A stretch of 64,000 nucleotides of DNA from Flagellimonas nanhaiensis (GTDB lineage Bacteria > Bacteroidota > Bacteroidia > Flavobacteriales > Flavobacteriaceae), in NCBI RefSeq assembly GCF_003382275.1, contig NZ_QTJX01000004.1, positions 62,001 through 126,000 on the forward strand. Reading direction: 5' to 3'. Numbering within the stretch: position 1 is the stretch's first letter; each line of letters opens with the position of its first letter. The position numbers were made by a program, and so were the translations under genes. Below the pieces are notes generated by a model that was given only the letters and a program-made list of their open reading frames with translations, ran no database searches and was not told the origin of the DNA. Below, piece by piece: positions 17,952 to 26,691 of the stretch.

Positions 17952-18332
17952 TTACAAATTCGGAATCACCAAAACCTGATCGGGGTGAATCAAATCTGGA
18001 TTGTCCAGAATATTGGTGTTGGCAGCAAAAATCTGCTTGTACTTCATGGGGTCGCCGTAGTAATGCTTTGCAATTTTGCTCAATGACTCTCCACTTTTTA
18101 CGGTATGTCTATGGTATACAGAGTCATCAGAAACTGTAATATTGGCCTTAATATCCGAAGGACTGCTGCCACCTATCTCTTTGATTTTGTCCCAGATAAC
18201 GTTTTTTTCATATTGTGTTCCGGCTTCACCTTTTATTTTTAGTACACCGCCTTCTTCGCTTACATCACCGTTTTTTATCTGTAGTTCCTGACCTAGGTCC
18301 AACACGGCTTGGTATTTTGCTTTTACGCTCAT
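17952..18332 (-). CDS. LysM domain protein, YgaU-like
   Basis: A 126-residue protein with no signal peptide. The N-terminal half (about 10-70) resembles a BON-like domain, with a GGVLKIKGEAGTQYEKNVIWD pattern as in YgaU. A C-terminal LysM module follows (HTVKSGESLSKIAKHYYGD, then NPDLIHPDQVLVIP). LysM binds peptidoglycan or chitin-like glycans. YgaU (Kbp) of E. coli is a cytoplasmic potassium-binding protein of this architecture, so the role here may be K+ sensing rather than wall binding. It appears to be monocistronic, with a strong terminator. Confidence 0.8.
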   Translation of the reverse strand: MSVKAKYQAVLDLGQELQIKNGDVSEEGGVLKIKGEAGTQYEKNVIWDKIKEIGGSSPSDIKANITVSDDSVYHRHTVKSGESLSKIAKHYYGDPMKYKQIFAANTNILDNPDLIHPDQVLVIPNL

Positions 18333-18445
18333 AATAGTCTTTAATTTTAATGGTTAATATTAAGAAACAAGATATGCATAAAAGTCACATTTTGATTCAA
18401 ATTTTCTTTAATTATTCAGTGCTTTTGTTTTGATAGTGGGAAGGG

Positions 18446-18476
18446 TTTGTAAAACAAGGAATTAATTGTATTTTTG
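18446..18476 (+). promoter_or_regulatory. rpsA promoter
   Basis: TTTG (18446-18449), a 19-base spacer and TATTTTTG (18469-18476) form a perfect Bacteroidota -33/-7 promoter. It predicts an S1 mRNA leader of about 115 bases. Confidence 0.75.
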
Positions 18477-18480
18477 CACA

Positions 18481-18598
18481 CCTTTTCAACGATATAACAG
18501 GAGGAAAAGGAAATAGAAACAAAATTTTAGTATTAATCGCTTCTGCAACAATCGTTTACTCCTGTGTAAATTTGCAGAATACAAGTAAACATCAGCAA
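18481..18598 (+). promoter_or_regulatory. Long 5' leader of rpsA
   Basis: This leader of about 115 bases precedes the S1 start codon. ACAGGAG (18497-18503) and CTCCTGT (18559-18565) are perfectly complementary and could close a large loop. The first arm sits in an SD-like AGGAGG far from any start codon. S1 is autoregulated through its leader in other bacteria, so this is a plausible control region. The rpsA frame is open through the leader but has no ATG. Confidence 0.4.
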
Positions 18599-20467
18599 AT
18601 GGCTGAAGAAAAAAAAGCAGCTGAGGTAGCAGAAGTTACCGAAGCAACACAAGAAGCTAACGAAACTACTGCCCAAGTTAGCGAAACTCCAAAAGAGGAA
18701 ACCCCAAAACAAGACCCACAGGAATTTTTAGAAAGCTTTGACTGGGTCAAGTACGAAGAGGGTATCGAGAAAGTTGAGGACAGCAAGTTGAGCGAGTTCG
18801 AAAAACTTGTTGAAGAGAACTTTGTGGATACCGCAGATGAAGAGGTAGTTGAAGGAAAAGTGGTCCACATGACCGATCGTGAAGCTATCATTGATATCAA
18901 CGCAAAGTCTGAAGGAGTAATTTCCCTTAATGAGTTCCGCTACAACCCTGACCTTAAAGTTGGGGACAAAGTTGAAGTGCTTATTGATATTCGTGAGGAT
19001 AAGACAGGACAACTGGTACTATCACACAGAAAAGCAAGGACCATCAAGGCTTGGGATAGAGTAAATGATGCCCACGATAAGGAAGAAATAGTTACCGGTT
19101 TTGTAAAATGCAGAACCAAAGGAGGTATGATCGTAGATGTTTTTGGAATTGAAGCGTTCTTGCCAGGTTCACAAATTGATGTGAAACCAATCCGTGATTA
19201 CGATCAATATGTTGGAAAGACCATGGAATTCAAAGTGGTTAAGATCAACCATGAGTTCAAGAACGTGGTTGTTTCCCACAAAGCACTTATTGAGGCTGAT
19301 ATTGAAGAGCAGAAGAAAGAAATCATCGGTCAGTTGGAAAAAGGCCAGGTATTGGAAGGTGTTGTAAAGAACATTACTTCTTACGGTGTCTTCATCGACC
19401 TTGGAGGAGTAGATGGATTGATCCATATTACCGACCTTTCTTGGAGCAGGATCAACCACCCCAACGAAGTGGTGGAGCTTGACCAGAAATTGAACGTGGT
19501 TATCCTTGATTTCGATGATAACAAATCAAGAATACAACTTGGACTTAAGCAGTTGGAGAAACATCCATGGGATGCCCTTGGAGATGATATCAAAGTTGGA
19601 GACAAAGTAAAAGGTAAAGTAGTTGTAATTGCAGATTACGGTGCCTTTATTGAAGTAGCCGATGGTGTAGAAGGATTGATTCACGTATCCGAAATGTCAT
19701 GGTCTACCCACTTACGTTCCGCACAAGACTTTGTAAATGTTGGAGATGAAGTGGAAGCCGTTGTATTGACCTTGGATAGAGAAGACCGTAAAATGTCTTT
19801 GGGTATCAAGCAATTGACTCCAGACCCATGGACCGATATTACGTCTAAGTACCCCGTTGGTTCAAGACATAAAGGAATCGTTAGAAACTTTACCAACTTC
19901 GGTGTATTTGTTGAAATGGAAGAAGGAATCGATGGATTGATCTATATCTCTGACCTTTCTTGGACCAAGAAGATAAAGCACCCATCTGAGTTTGTTACCG
20001 TTGGTGACACTTTGGAAGTTGAGGTTTTGGAATTGGATGTTGAAGGTCGTAAGTTGAGCTTGGGCCACAAACAAACTACTGAAAACCCTTGGGACAAATA
20101 TGCTGAGGAGTTTGCAGAAGGCACGGTTCACAAAGCGGCTATCGCAGAAGTGGTAGACAAAGGAGCTACAATTAACTTCAACGAGGATATTGTTGGGTTT
20201 GTTCCTTCTAGACACATGGAAAAAGAAGACGGTAAAAAGCTTGTTAAAGGCGAGGAGACCGAATTCAAGATCATCGAGTTCAATAAAGATTTCAAGCGTG
20301 TTGTGGCAAGTCATACCGCAATCTTTAGAGAGCAAGAAGAGAGAAATGTACGCTCTGCCAAGAAAAGGTCTTCATCTTCAGATGAAGCAGCACCTACTTT
20401 GGGAGATGCCAATGCGCAACTACAAGCGTTGAAAGATAAGATGGAAGCTGATTCTAAAAAGAAGTAA
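18599..20467 (+). CDS. rpsA: 30S ribosomal protein S1
   Basis: S1 binds mRNA and helps the small subunit start translation, which matters in Bacteroidota where most mRNAs lack an SD. After an acidic, Ala/Glu-rich tail (about 1-60), six S1 (OB-fold) repeats can be traced, for example GVVKNITSYGVFIDLGGVDG, VVVIADYGAFIEVADGVEG and GIVRNFTNFGVFVEMEEG. The ATG at 18599 gives 622 residues beginning MAEEKKAAE; the frame also contains an upstream TTG at 18572, judged less likely. The C terminus is a basic, Ser-rich tail. It is monocistronic with its own promoter and terminator. Confidence 0.95.
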   Translation: MAEEKKAAEVAEVTEATQEANETTAQVSETPKEETPKQDPQEFLESFDWVKYEEGIEKVEDSKLSEFEKLVEENFVDTADEEVVEGKVVHMTDREAIIDINAKSEGVISLNEFRYNPDLKVGDKVEVLIDIREDKTGQLVLSHRKARTIKAWDRVNDAHDKEEIVTGFVKCRTKGGMIVDVFGIEAFLPGSQIDVKPIRDYDQYVGKTMEFKVVKINHEFKNVVVSHKALIEADIEEQKKEIIGQLEKGQVLEGVVKNITSYGVFIDLGGVDGLIHITDLSWSRINHPNEVVELDQKLNVVILDFDDNKSRIQLGLKQLEKHPWDALGDDIKVGDKVKGKVVVIADYGAFIEVADGVEGLIHVSEMSWSTHLRSAQDFVNVGDEVEAVVLTLDREDRKMSLGIKQLTPDPWTDITSKYPVGSRHKGIVRNFTNFGVFVEMEEGIDGLIYISDLSWTKKIKHPSEFVTVGDTLEVEVLELDVEGRKLSLGHKQTTENPWDKYAEEFAEGTVHKAAIAEVVDKGATINFNEDIVGFVPSRHMEKEDGKKLVKGEETEFKIIEFNKDFKRVVASHTAIFREQEERNVRSAKKRSSSSDEAAPTLGDANAQLQALKDKMEADSKKK

Positions 20468-20490
20468 TCAGATAATTCTTTGAGAATAGG

Positions 20491-20519
20491 AGCCCCGCTG
20501 GTAACAGTGGGGCTTTTTT
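20491..20519 (+). terminator. rpsA terminator
   Basis: AGCCCCGCTG and CAGTGGGGCT (10 pairs, one G-T) with a GTAA loop run into TTTTTT. Confidence 0.88.
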
Positions 20520-20633
20520 ATTATTTCAGGTATTGTCATTGCAATCATTTGAGATCAAGGGATTTTACCCATAATTGGATATCGGGATATTTCCTTAGAT
20601 TATAGGAGAGACCTTAAATTGAACGGAAATGTC

Positions 20634-20641
20634 TATTTTTG
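20634..20641 (+). promoter_or_regulatory. -7 box of the pyrRB promoter
   Basis: TATTTTTG matches TAnnTTTG. No clear -33 element is found at the usual distance. It implies an mRNA leader of only about 24 bases before pyrR. Confidence 0.45.
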
Positions 20642-20668
20642 TGTGGTTAAAGGCACTTTAGTCAAAAC

Positions 20669-21208
20669 ATGAGCCAAAGAGTACTTCTTACTTCAAAGGA
20701 AATCAACATTATACTGCATCGGCTGGCCTGTCAACTTTTGGAAAACCACCTGGATTTTAGCAACACAGCTTTAATAGGACTGCAACCCAGGGGAATATTT
20801 TTAGCAGAACGTTTGACCAAGATTTTGAAAGATGAATATAAGGTGAAGGATATTGCCCTAGGTTCGTTGGACATTACCTTTTTTAGGGACGATTTTGGAA
20901 GAGGAGATAAGATCCTAAAGGCCAACTCAACCAAAATGGACTTTTTGGTGGAAGACAAAAAAGTAGTTTTTATTGATGATGTCCTTTATACCGGAAGAAG
21001 TATCAGAGCAGCATTAACGGCCATTCAATCATTTGGAAGACCTTTAAGCATTGAACTGTTAACGCTTATTGACCGAAGGTTCAGCAGACATTTGCCCATT
21101 CAACCCAACTATAGAGGTAGGCAAGTAGACGCGATCAATGATGAAAAAGTAAAGGTGATGTGGCAGGAGAACGATGGCAAGGACATGGTATATTTAGTCA
21201 GTAAATAA
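20669..21208 (+). CDS. pyrR: PyrR: pyr regulator / uracil phosphoribosyltransferase
   Basis: A phosphoribosyltransferase-fold protein of 179 residues. The PRPP loop is VVFIDDVLYTGRS (99-111, D103/D104), and the N terminus RVLLTSKEINIILHRLA is typical of PyrR. In Firmicutes PyrR binds pyr mRNA to control attenuation and has UPRT activity. Here it lies six bases before pyrB, so they form an operon. No attenuator is visible in the short leader or between the two genes, which leaves UPRT activity or control of distant pyr mRNAs. Confidence 0.9.
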   Translation: MSQRVLLTSKEINIILHRLACQLLENHLDFSNTALIGLQPRGIFLAERLTKILKDEYKVKDIALGSLDITFFRDDFGRGDKILKANSTKMDFLVEDKKVVFIDDVLYTGRSIRAALTAIQSFGRPLSIELLTLIDRRFSRHLPIQPNYRGRQVDAINDEKVKVMWQENDGKDMVYLVSK

Positions 21209-21214
21209 AAGAAT

Positions 21215-22141
21215 ATGAGTGAATTGAGTGTAAACCATCTATTGGGAATAAAATATCTGAACCAAAAAGATATAGCACTCATTTTTGAAACTGCAGACCA
21301 TTTTAAGGAGGTTATCAATAGATCTATTAAAAAGGTCCCCACCCTCAGGGATATTACCATAGCCAATATCTTTTTTGAAAACAGTACCCGTACCAAGCTC
21401 TCTTTTGAATTGGCCGAAAAAAGATTGTCCGCTGATGTCATCAATTTTTCTGCCTCTCAATCCTCAGTAAAAAAAGGGGAAACATTGATAGATACCGTCA
21501 ATAATATCCTTTCCATGAAAGTGGATATGGTGGTTATGCGGCATCCCAATCCTGGCGCGGGCATCTTTTTATCAAAACATGTAAAAGCTTCTATTGTAAA
21601 TGCAGGAGATGGTGCCCATGAGCATCCAACCCAAGCTTTGCTTGATTCCTATTCAATAAGAGAAAGACTTGGAGACGTAGGAGGAAAGAACGTGGTAATT
21701 GTTGGAGATATTCTGCATTCACGGGTTGCCCTTTCTAATATTTTCGCACTCAAATTACAAGGAGCCAATGTCATGGTATGTGGGCCCAAGACACTCATTC
21801 CAAAACATATTGAATCTTTAGGGGTAACCGTTGAAACCGATTTGCGGAAGGCCCTGGAGTGGTGCGATGTGGCCAATATGCTTCGGGTACAACACGAACG
21901 GATGGATATCAGCTACTTTCCATCCACCAGGGAATATGCCCAACAATTTGGTATTAACAAGGCGGTGTTGGACAATTTGGACAAACAAATTGTTATCATG
22001 CACCCGGGCCCTATCAATCGCGGAGTGGAAATTACCAGCGATGTTGCAGATTCCAATCAATCTATTATCTTAGACCAAGTAGAAAACGGTGTGGCCATAC
22101 GCATGGCCGTACTGTATTTATTGGCCGCTAAAATTAAGTAA
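21215..22141 (+). CDS. pyrB: Aspartate carbamoyltransferase catalytic subunit
   Basis: It condenses carbamoyl phosphate and aspartate in the second step of pyrimidine synthesis. The carbamoyl phosphate loop is STRT (57-60) in FFENSTRTKLSFELAEKRL. HEHPTQALLD and MHPGPINRGVEI are the other signatures. It has 308 residues, full length. Coupled to pyrR upstream. No pyrI regulatory subunit follows; the next gene starts one base after the stop and is a small STAS-like protein. Confidence 0.96.
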   Translation: MSELSVNHLLGIKYLNQKDIALIFETADHFKEVINRSIKKVPTLRDITIANIFFENSTRTKLSFELAEKRLSADVINFSASQSSVKKGETLIDTVNNILSMKVDMVVMRHPNPGAGIFLSKHVKASIVNAGDGAHEHPTQALLDSYSIRERLGDVGGKNVVIVGDILHSRVALSNIFALKLQGANVMVCGPKTLIPKHIESLGVTVETDLRKALEWCDVANMLRVQHERMDISYFPSTREYAQQFGINKAVLDNLDKQIVIMHPGPINRGVEITSDVADSNQSIILDQVENGVAIRMAVLYLLAAKIK

Positions 22142-22142
22142 G

Positions 22143-22475
22143 ATGATTTTCAATAAAGAAGGAACAACCACCATTGTTTTCCAGGAAAAGACTTCTCTTG
22201 CCACCTTCTTGGAAAATTTGAACAAAGCGTATCCCAAAATAAAGCACGACAACATCATTGTAAACCTTTTTTCCTTTCAAAAGCTAACTTCAGGGGATGT
22301 GCTGGAGTTTTTGAATATTTCCAATACACACAGAGGTTCAAACAAATCTTTTGTCTTGGTTACTTCCAAAGTTTCCTATGATGAAGTGCCGGATGAAATA
22401 ACTGTGGTGCCGAGCATTCAAGAAGCCAAGGATATTATTGAAATGGAAGAAATTGAACGCGATTTAGGGATATGA
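22143..22475 (+). CDS. Small STAS-like protein, unknown function
   Basis: A 110-residue protein starting at ATG 22143, directly after the pyrB stop. The alternation of strands and helices (TTTIVFQEKTSLATFLENL, FVLVTSKVSYDEVPDEITVVPS, QEAKDIIEMEEIE) fits a STAS-like fold; the identification is by pattern only. It overlaps the RNase Z start by four bases (ATGA), so the two are coupled. I recall such proteins being labelled 'ribonuclease Z' in some genomes because of the neighbour, but it has no metallo-beta-lactamase motif. Confidence 0.6.
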   Translation: MIFNKEGTTTIVFQEKTSLATFLENLNKAYPKIKHDNIIVNLFSFQKLTSGDVLEFLNISNTHRGSNKSFVLVTSKVSYDEVPDEITVVPSIQEAKDIIEMEEIERDLGI

Positions 22476-23377
22476 AGTTGACTATCCTGGGGTGTTACTC
22501 GGCTACGCCTAGAACATTTACAAACCCAACCTCACAAGTTCTGGAAATACGCAATCATCTTTTTTTGATTGATTGCGGCGAAGGAACCCAAGTACAACTT
22601 CGAAAATACAAGGTCAAGTTTACCAGGATCAAACATATCTTTATCTCCCACCTTCATGGGGATCATTTTTTTGGACTTCCAGGACTCATTTCTACCTTCC
22701 GTTTGTTGGGGAGAGAATCCGAATTGCATATTTATGGCCCCAAAGGCATTAAAGAAGCTGTTACCCTATTCCTTAAACTGGGCGATTCATGGACCAATTA
22801 TCCGCTCATTTTTCATGAGTTGAATTCTAAGGAATCTGAACTCATCTTTGAAGATGAAAAGGTAAGTGTGTACACGGTTCCCTTGAGACATAGAATCTAT
22901 ACCAACGGATTTCTTTTTAAGGAAAAACCTTTGCCCAGGACATTGAACGTTGAGATGGTTGCCAAACATAAGATTGATAGAAATCAGTTTGGGACCATAA
23001 AAAATGGAGCAGATGGAATTACCCAAGAAGGTGTAGTGGTACCCAACTTGGAGCTCACCACGGACCCACCTAAGGCCAAAAGCTATGCTTTTTGTAGTGA
23101 TACCGCCTATAATGAAGCCATAGTGCCCATAATCAAGAAGACCGACATTCTATATCACGAGTCCACTTTTTTGGAGACAGAATCCAATCTTTGTGAAAAA
23201 ACAAAACACTCCACGGCCAAACAAGCTGGAGAAATAGCCGAAAAAGCTGAGGTAGGCCAACTGATTTTGGGACATTACTCGTCTCGTTATAAATCATTGG
23301 ATTTGTTCAAGGAAGAAGCCATGCAAGTTTTTCCGAAAGTGGAACTGGCCGAAGATGGAAAATCCTTTGAGTTCTAG
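22472..23377 (+). CDS. rnz: Ribonuclease Z
   Basis: A zinc-dependent endonuclease of the metallo-beta-lactamase fold that trims tRNA 3' ends. The metal motif HLHGDH is at 60-65, LFLIDCGEGTQ precedes it, and the C-terminal DILYHESTFLE and LILGHYSSRY segments carry the other ligands. It has 301 residues, standard for the short form. It is translationally coupled to the small STAS-like gene upstream and is probably part of the pyrR-pyrB transcript. Confidence 0.94.
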   Translation: MKLTILGCYSATPRTFTNPTSQVLEIRNHLFLIDCGEGTQVQLRKYKVKFTRIKHIFISHLHGDHFFGLPGLISTFRLLGRESELHIYGPKGIKEAVTLFLKLGDSWTNYPLIFHELNSKESELIFEDEKVSVYTVPLRHRIYTNGFLFKEKPLPRTLNVEMVAKHKIDRNQFGTIKNGADGITQEGVVVPNLELTTDPPKAKSYAFCSDTAYNEAIVPIIKKTDILYHESTFLETESNLCEKTKHSTAKQAGEIAEKAEVGQLILGHYSSRYKSLDLFKEEAMQVFPKVELAEDGKSFEF

Positions 23378-23454
23378 AAACGGCTAAAAAACCAAGTTTT
23401 TTACCTTTTTCGTTTGCGTTCTTTTGTTGAACTTTGTTTATCGAAACTCGTCTT

Positions 23455-24102
23455 ATGCAAAAGGACCTCAGTAATTATCGAAAAAACTATAAGAAAAGTG
23501 AGTTGATGGAGGAATCCATCGACCCCAATCCAATGCAACAATTTCAGAAATGGTTTTATGAGGTAGAGGAAACTGATGGAATGGATGAACCCAATGCAAT
23601 GACTATTTCCACCATAGGTCTTGATGGTTTTCCAAAGAACAGGGTTGTGCTGATGAAAAAATACACCTTTGAAGGTTTTATTTTCTATACAAACTATCGC
23701 AGTGAAAAAGGGAAGGCCATTGCTAAGGATCCTTCTGTGTGTTTGTCTTTTTTCTGGCCAAATATGGAAAGGCAGGTAATCATTAAGGGTAAAGCAGAAA
23801 AAATTGCGGAGAACCTTTCAGATGGCTATTTCGAATCTAGACCAAAGGGCAGCCAGTTGGGAGCTGTGGTCTCTGACCAGAGCGAAGTGGTCGAATCCAG
23901 AGAGTTGTTGGAAAAGGAATTGAAAGCTTTGGAAAGGACCTATGAAAATAAGGAAGTAGAACGCCCGACCCACTGGGGAGGCTATTTGGTAAGACCCAGT
24001 TCCATTGAATTCTGGCAGGGACGGCCCAATAGATTACATGACAGGATTCGGTATACCCTCCAAGATGATCTGGAATGGAAAATAGAACGACTGGCACCTT
24101 AA
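23455..24102 (+). CDS. pdxH: Pyridoxamine 5'-phosphate oxidase
   Basis: An FMN enzyme that oxidises pyridoxamine/pyridoxine phosphate to PLP. Family signatures include MTISTIGLDGFPKNRVVLMK, FYTNYRSEKGKAI and the C-terminal EFWQGRPNRLHDR(I)RY motif. The ATG at 23455 (MQKDLSNYRKNYKKSEL) gives 215 residues. It begins about 77 bases after rnz and ends ten bases before sixA. Confidence 0.95.
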   Translation: MQKDLSNYRKNYKKSELMEESIDPNPMQQFQKWFYEVEETDGMDEPNAMTISTIGLDGFPKNRVVLMKKYTFEGFIFYTNYRSEKGKAIAKDPSVCLSFFWPNMERQVIIKGKAEKIAENLSDGYFESRPKGSQLGAVVSDQSEVVESRELLEKELKALERTYENKEVERPTHWGGYLVRPSSIEFWQGRPNRLHDRIRYTLQDDLEWKIERLAP

Positions 24103-24112
24103 ACTCTAACAT

Positions 24113-24601
24113 ATGAAGCATTTGATATTGATGAGACATGGAAAATCCTCTTGGGATTATCAAGTTTCTGACAAAGACAGGCCGCTTAAGGAAAGAGGGA
24201 TCAATGATGCACATTTAGTGGCCGAAAAGTATGGACAAGAAGGTGCTAAAATAGATTTTGCGTTCTCTAGCCCAGCCAATAGGGCCTTACATACCAGCAT
24301 GATTTTCCTCAGGAACCAGGGCTTTGATCTAAACAATTTTATAATTTCCAGTGAACTTTATGATTTTTCTGGAAGCAGTGTTCAGGGCTTTGTTAAGCGA
24401 TTGGACAACGATTTTGACACCGTTATGATATTCGGGCATAATTATGCGTTCACATCACTTGTAAATACTTGGGGAGATGAGTATATTGAAAATGTTCCTA
24501 CTTCTGGCTTGGTCCATATCAAGTTCAAAACAGATGACTGGGCAAAAATCTCAAAAGGAACTACAGAAAAAATAATATTTCCAAAACACCTAAAACAATA
24601 A
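24113..24601 (+). CDS. SixA-like phosphohistidine phosphatase
   Basis: A small histidine phosphatase (162 residues) with the RHG motif at 8-10, the phosphoryl-accepting histidine being H9, and a second GHNYAF motif. SixA removes phosphate from phosphohistidine in signalling proteins. Its stop codon directly abuts the start of PPK1, so a role tied to polyphosphate or phosphate metabolism is possible. The true substrate is unknown. Confidence 0.85.
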   Translation: MKHLILMRHGKSSWDYQVSDKDRPLKERGINDAHLVAEKYGQEGAKIDFAFSSPANRALHTSMIFLRNQGFDLNNFIISSELYDFSGSSVQGFVKRLDNDFDTVMIFGHNYAFTSLVNTWGDEYIENVPTSGLVHIKFKTDDWAKISKGTTEKIIFPKHLKQ

Positions 24602-26680
24602 ATGGTCAAAGTCAAAAACGAGTACATCAATAGGGAAATAAGCTGGTTACATTTTAATGCAAGGGTTCTACAGGAGAGTGCGGATAAAAATGTACCGTTG
24701 ATAGACCGTCTAAGGTTTTTAGGAATTTTCAGTAACAACCTCGATGAATTTTTTAAGGTACGCTATGCCACGGTGAAGCGCATTGTTGATGCGGGAAAGA
24801 AAGGTAAAAGTGTTCTTGGTGGGGAGAAAGCAAAAGACTTGTTGGAGGAAATCACCAAAATTGTGATTGCCCAACAGGCACGAAGTTTGGAGATTTTTAA
24901 GATAATAGAAAAAGAACTCAAGGCCGAGAACATTTTCATCATCAATGAAAAAGATGTAAATGAAAATCAGGCTGAATTTATTAGGGAATACTTCTTCAAA
25001 AAGGTTAACCAAGAATTGATGACCATCATCTTGAACGATCTTACCGAGTTCCCAATACTTAAGGATACGGCAGCCTATTTGGCGGTAAAAATGGTCATGA
25101 AAACCAATGATGATGCCAACAATGGAGGTAACCGATATGCCTTAATTGAAATTCCAAAGGGAATAGATCGTTTTGTGGTTTTGCCCAAAGAAGGAGATAA
25201 GCACTACATCATTATCCTAGATGATCTGATCAGGTTTTGCTTGGATAGTGTATTTACCATGTTCGAGTTTGAGTCCATTTCGGCGCATATGATCAAAATT
25301 ACTCGAGATGCTGAACTGGACATTGACAACGACCTGACCAAGAGTTTCATTGAAAAGATTTCTTCCAGTGTGGAGCATAGAAAAATAAGTGATCCTGTCC
25401 GTTTTGTGTATGATAAGAGCATAGATAAGGATACACTTCAATTTCTAAAAGAGAAAATGAACATTGTGGATACGGATAGTGTAATTCCAGGAGGAAGATA
25501 CCACAACCGTAGAGATTATATGGGTTTTCCAAGTTTGGGGAGGCATGATCTCATGTACGAAAAAATAGAACCCTTACCGGTCAAGGGCTTTAGCATGAAG
25601 GGGAGTCTTTTGGAGCTTATTGCCCACAAAGACTACATGATTTACACACCTTACCACACTTTTAGTTATGTAACAAAGTTTTTAAGGGAGGCGGCGCTGG
25701 ACCCAAAGGTTCGAACCATAAAAATTACTGTGTATAGATTGGCCAACGATAGTCAGGTAGCTTCGGCATTGATCAATGCGGCCAAAAACGGAAAGCAGGT
25801 TACGGTGCAGATTGAGCTTCAGGCACGTTTTGATGAACAGGCGAATATCGAATATGCCAACCAACTTCAGGCAGAAGGAATCAACCTTATTTTTGGGGTC
25901 CCAGGACTTAAAGTCCATAGTAAAATCTGCATGGTAGAAAGAGAAGAAGCGGAAGGAATCAAACGATACGGTTTCGTAAGCACCGGTAATTTTAACGAAT
26001 CCACAGCAAAAATTTATACGGACTACACCTTGTTTACCTCTCATGAAGGTATCTTAAAAGACATGAGCAAAGTTTTCGATTTCTTTGAGACCAACTACAA
26101 AATAAACAAGTACAAACACCTTGTGGTGTCCCCGCACTATACCAAAGCAACTTTTATCAAACTCATTGAAAATGAGATAGAAAATGCGAAAGCCGGCAAA
26201 GAGGCTTTCATCAAGATTAAGATGAACAGCTTTACTTCGTACAAAATGGTGGACAAACTATATGAGGCCAGTAGGGCAGGAGTGAAAGTACAGCTTATTA
26301 TCAGGGGAATTTGTTGCTTGATTCCGGGTGTGGAAGGCATGAGTGAGAATATTGAAGCCATTAGTGTAGTGGATAAGTTCTTGGAGCATCCGCGTCTGTT
26401 TATTTTTGGTAATCAAGGAGATCCAAAAGTATATATATCTTCTGCGGATTGGATGACTCGAAACTTGGACTTCAGGGTTGAGGTAGGATGTCCTATTTAT
26501 GATGAGGACATCAAGCAAGAGCTTTTGGATACTTTTGATATTTCATGGAGGGATAATCTAAAAGCCAGGGTTTTCTCAGACCAACAGGACAATGCGTATA
26601 AGATCAGGAATGAAAATGAAGTTGAATTAAGATCCCAGTTTGAACTATACCATTACTATCAAAACAAACTGGATTCCTAA
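24602..26680 (+). CDS. ppk1: Polyphosphate kinase 1
   Basis: It polymerises the gamma-phosphate of ATP into inorganic polyphosphate. The N domain begins YINREISWLHFNARVLQE, followed by LGIFSNNLDEFFKVR. The phosphorylated histidine is H439 in GLKVHSKIC, and the second phospholipase-D-like motif is around STGNFNESTAKIYTD. It has 692 residues, typical. It lies between sixA (no gap) and ppx (11 bases), an operon for making and removing polyP. Confidence 0.96.
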   Translation: MVKVKNEYINREISWLHFNARVLQESADKNVPLIDRLRFLGIFSNNLDEFFKVRYATVKRIVDAGKKGKSVLGGEKAKDLLEEITKIVIAQQARSLEIFKIIEKELKAENIFIINEKDVNENQAEFIREYFFKKVNQELMTIILNDLTEFPILKDTAAYLAVKMVMKTNDDANNGGNRYALIEIPKGIDRFVVLPKEGDKHYIIILDDLIRFCLDSVFTMFEFESISAHMIKITRDAELDIDNDLTKSFIEKISSSVEHRKISDPVRFVYDKSIDKDTLQFLKEKMNIVDTDSVIPGGRYHNRRDYMGFPSLGRHDLMYEKIEPLPVKGFSMKGSLLELIAHKDYMIYTPYHTFSYVTKFLREAALDPKVRTIKITVYRLANDSQVASALINAAKNGKQVTVQIELQARFDEQANIEYANQLQAEGINLIFGVPGLKVHSKICMVEREEAEGIKRYGFVSTGNFNESTAKIYTDYTLFTSHEGILKDMSKVFDFFETNYKINKYKHLVVSPHYTKATFIKLIENEIENAKAGKEAFIKIKMNSFTSYKMVDKLYEASRAGVKVQLIIRGICCLIPGVEGMSENIEAISVVDKFLEHPRLFIFGNQGDPKVYISSADWMTRNLDFRVEVGCPIYDEDIKQELLDTFDISWRDNLKARVFSDQQDNAYKIRNENEVELRSQFELYHYYQNKLDS

Positions 26681-26691
26681 AATCCTACAAT

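Noticed and set aside
18485..18598. Upstream extension of the rpsA frame that reads like a lipoprotein signal (NKILVLIASATIVYSC)
   Set aside because: It has no ATG, lies in the predicted untranslated leader, and S1 proteins do not carry signal peptides.
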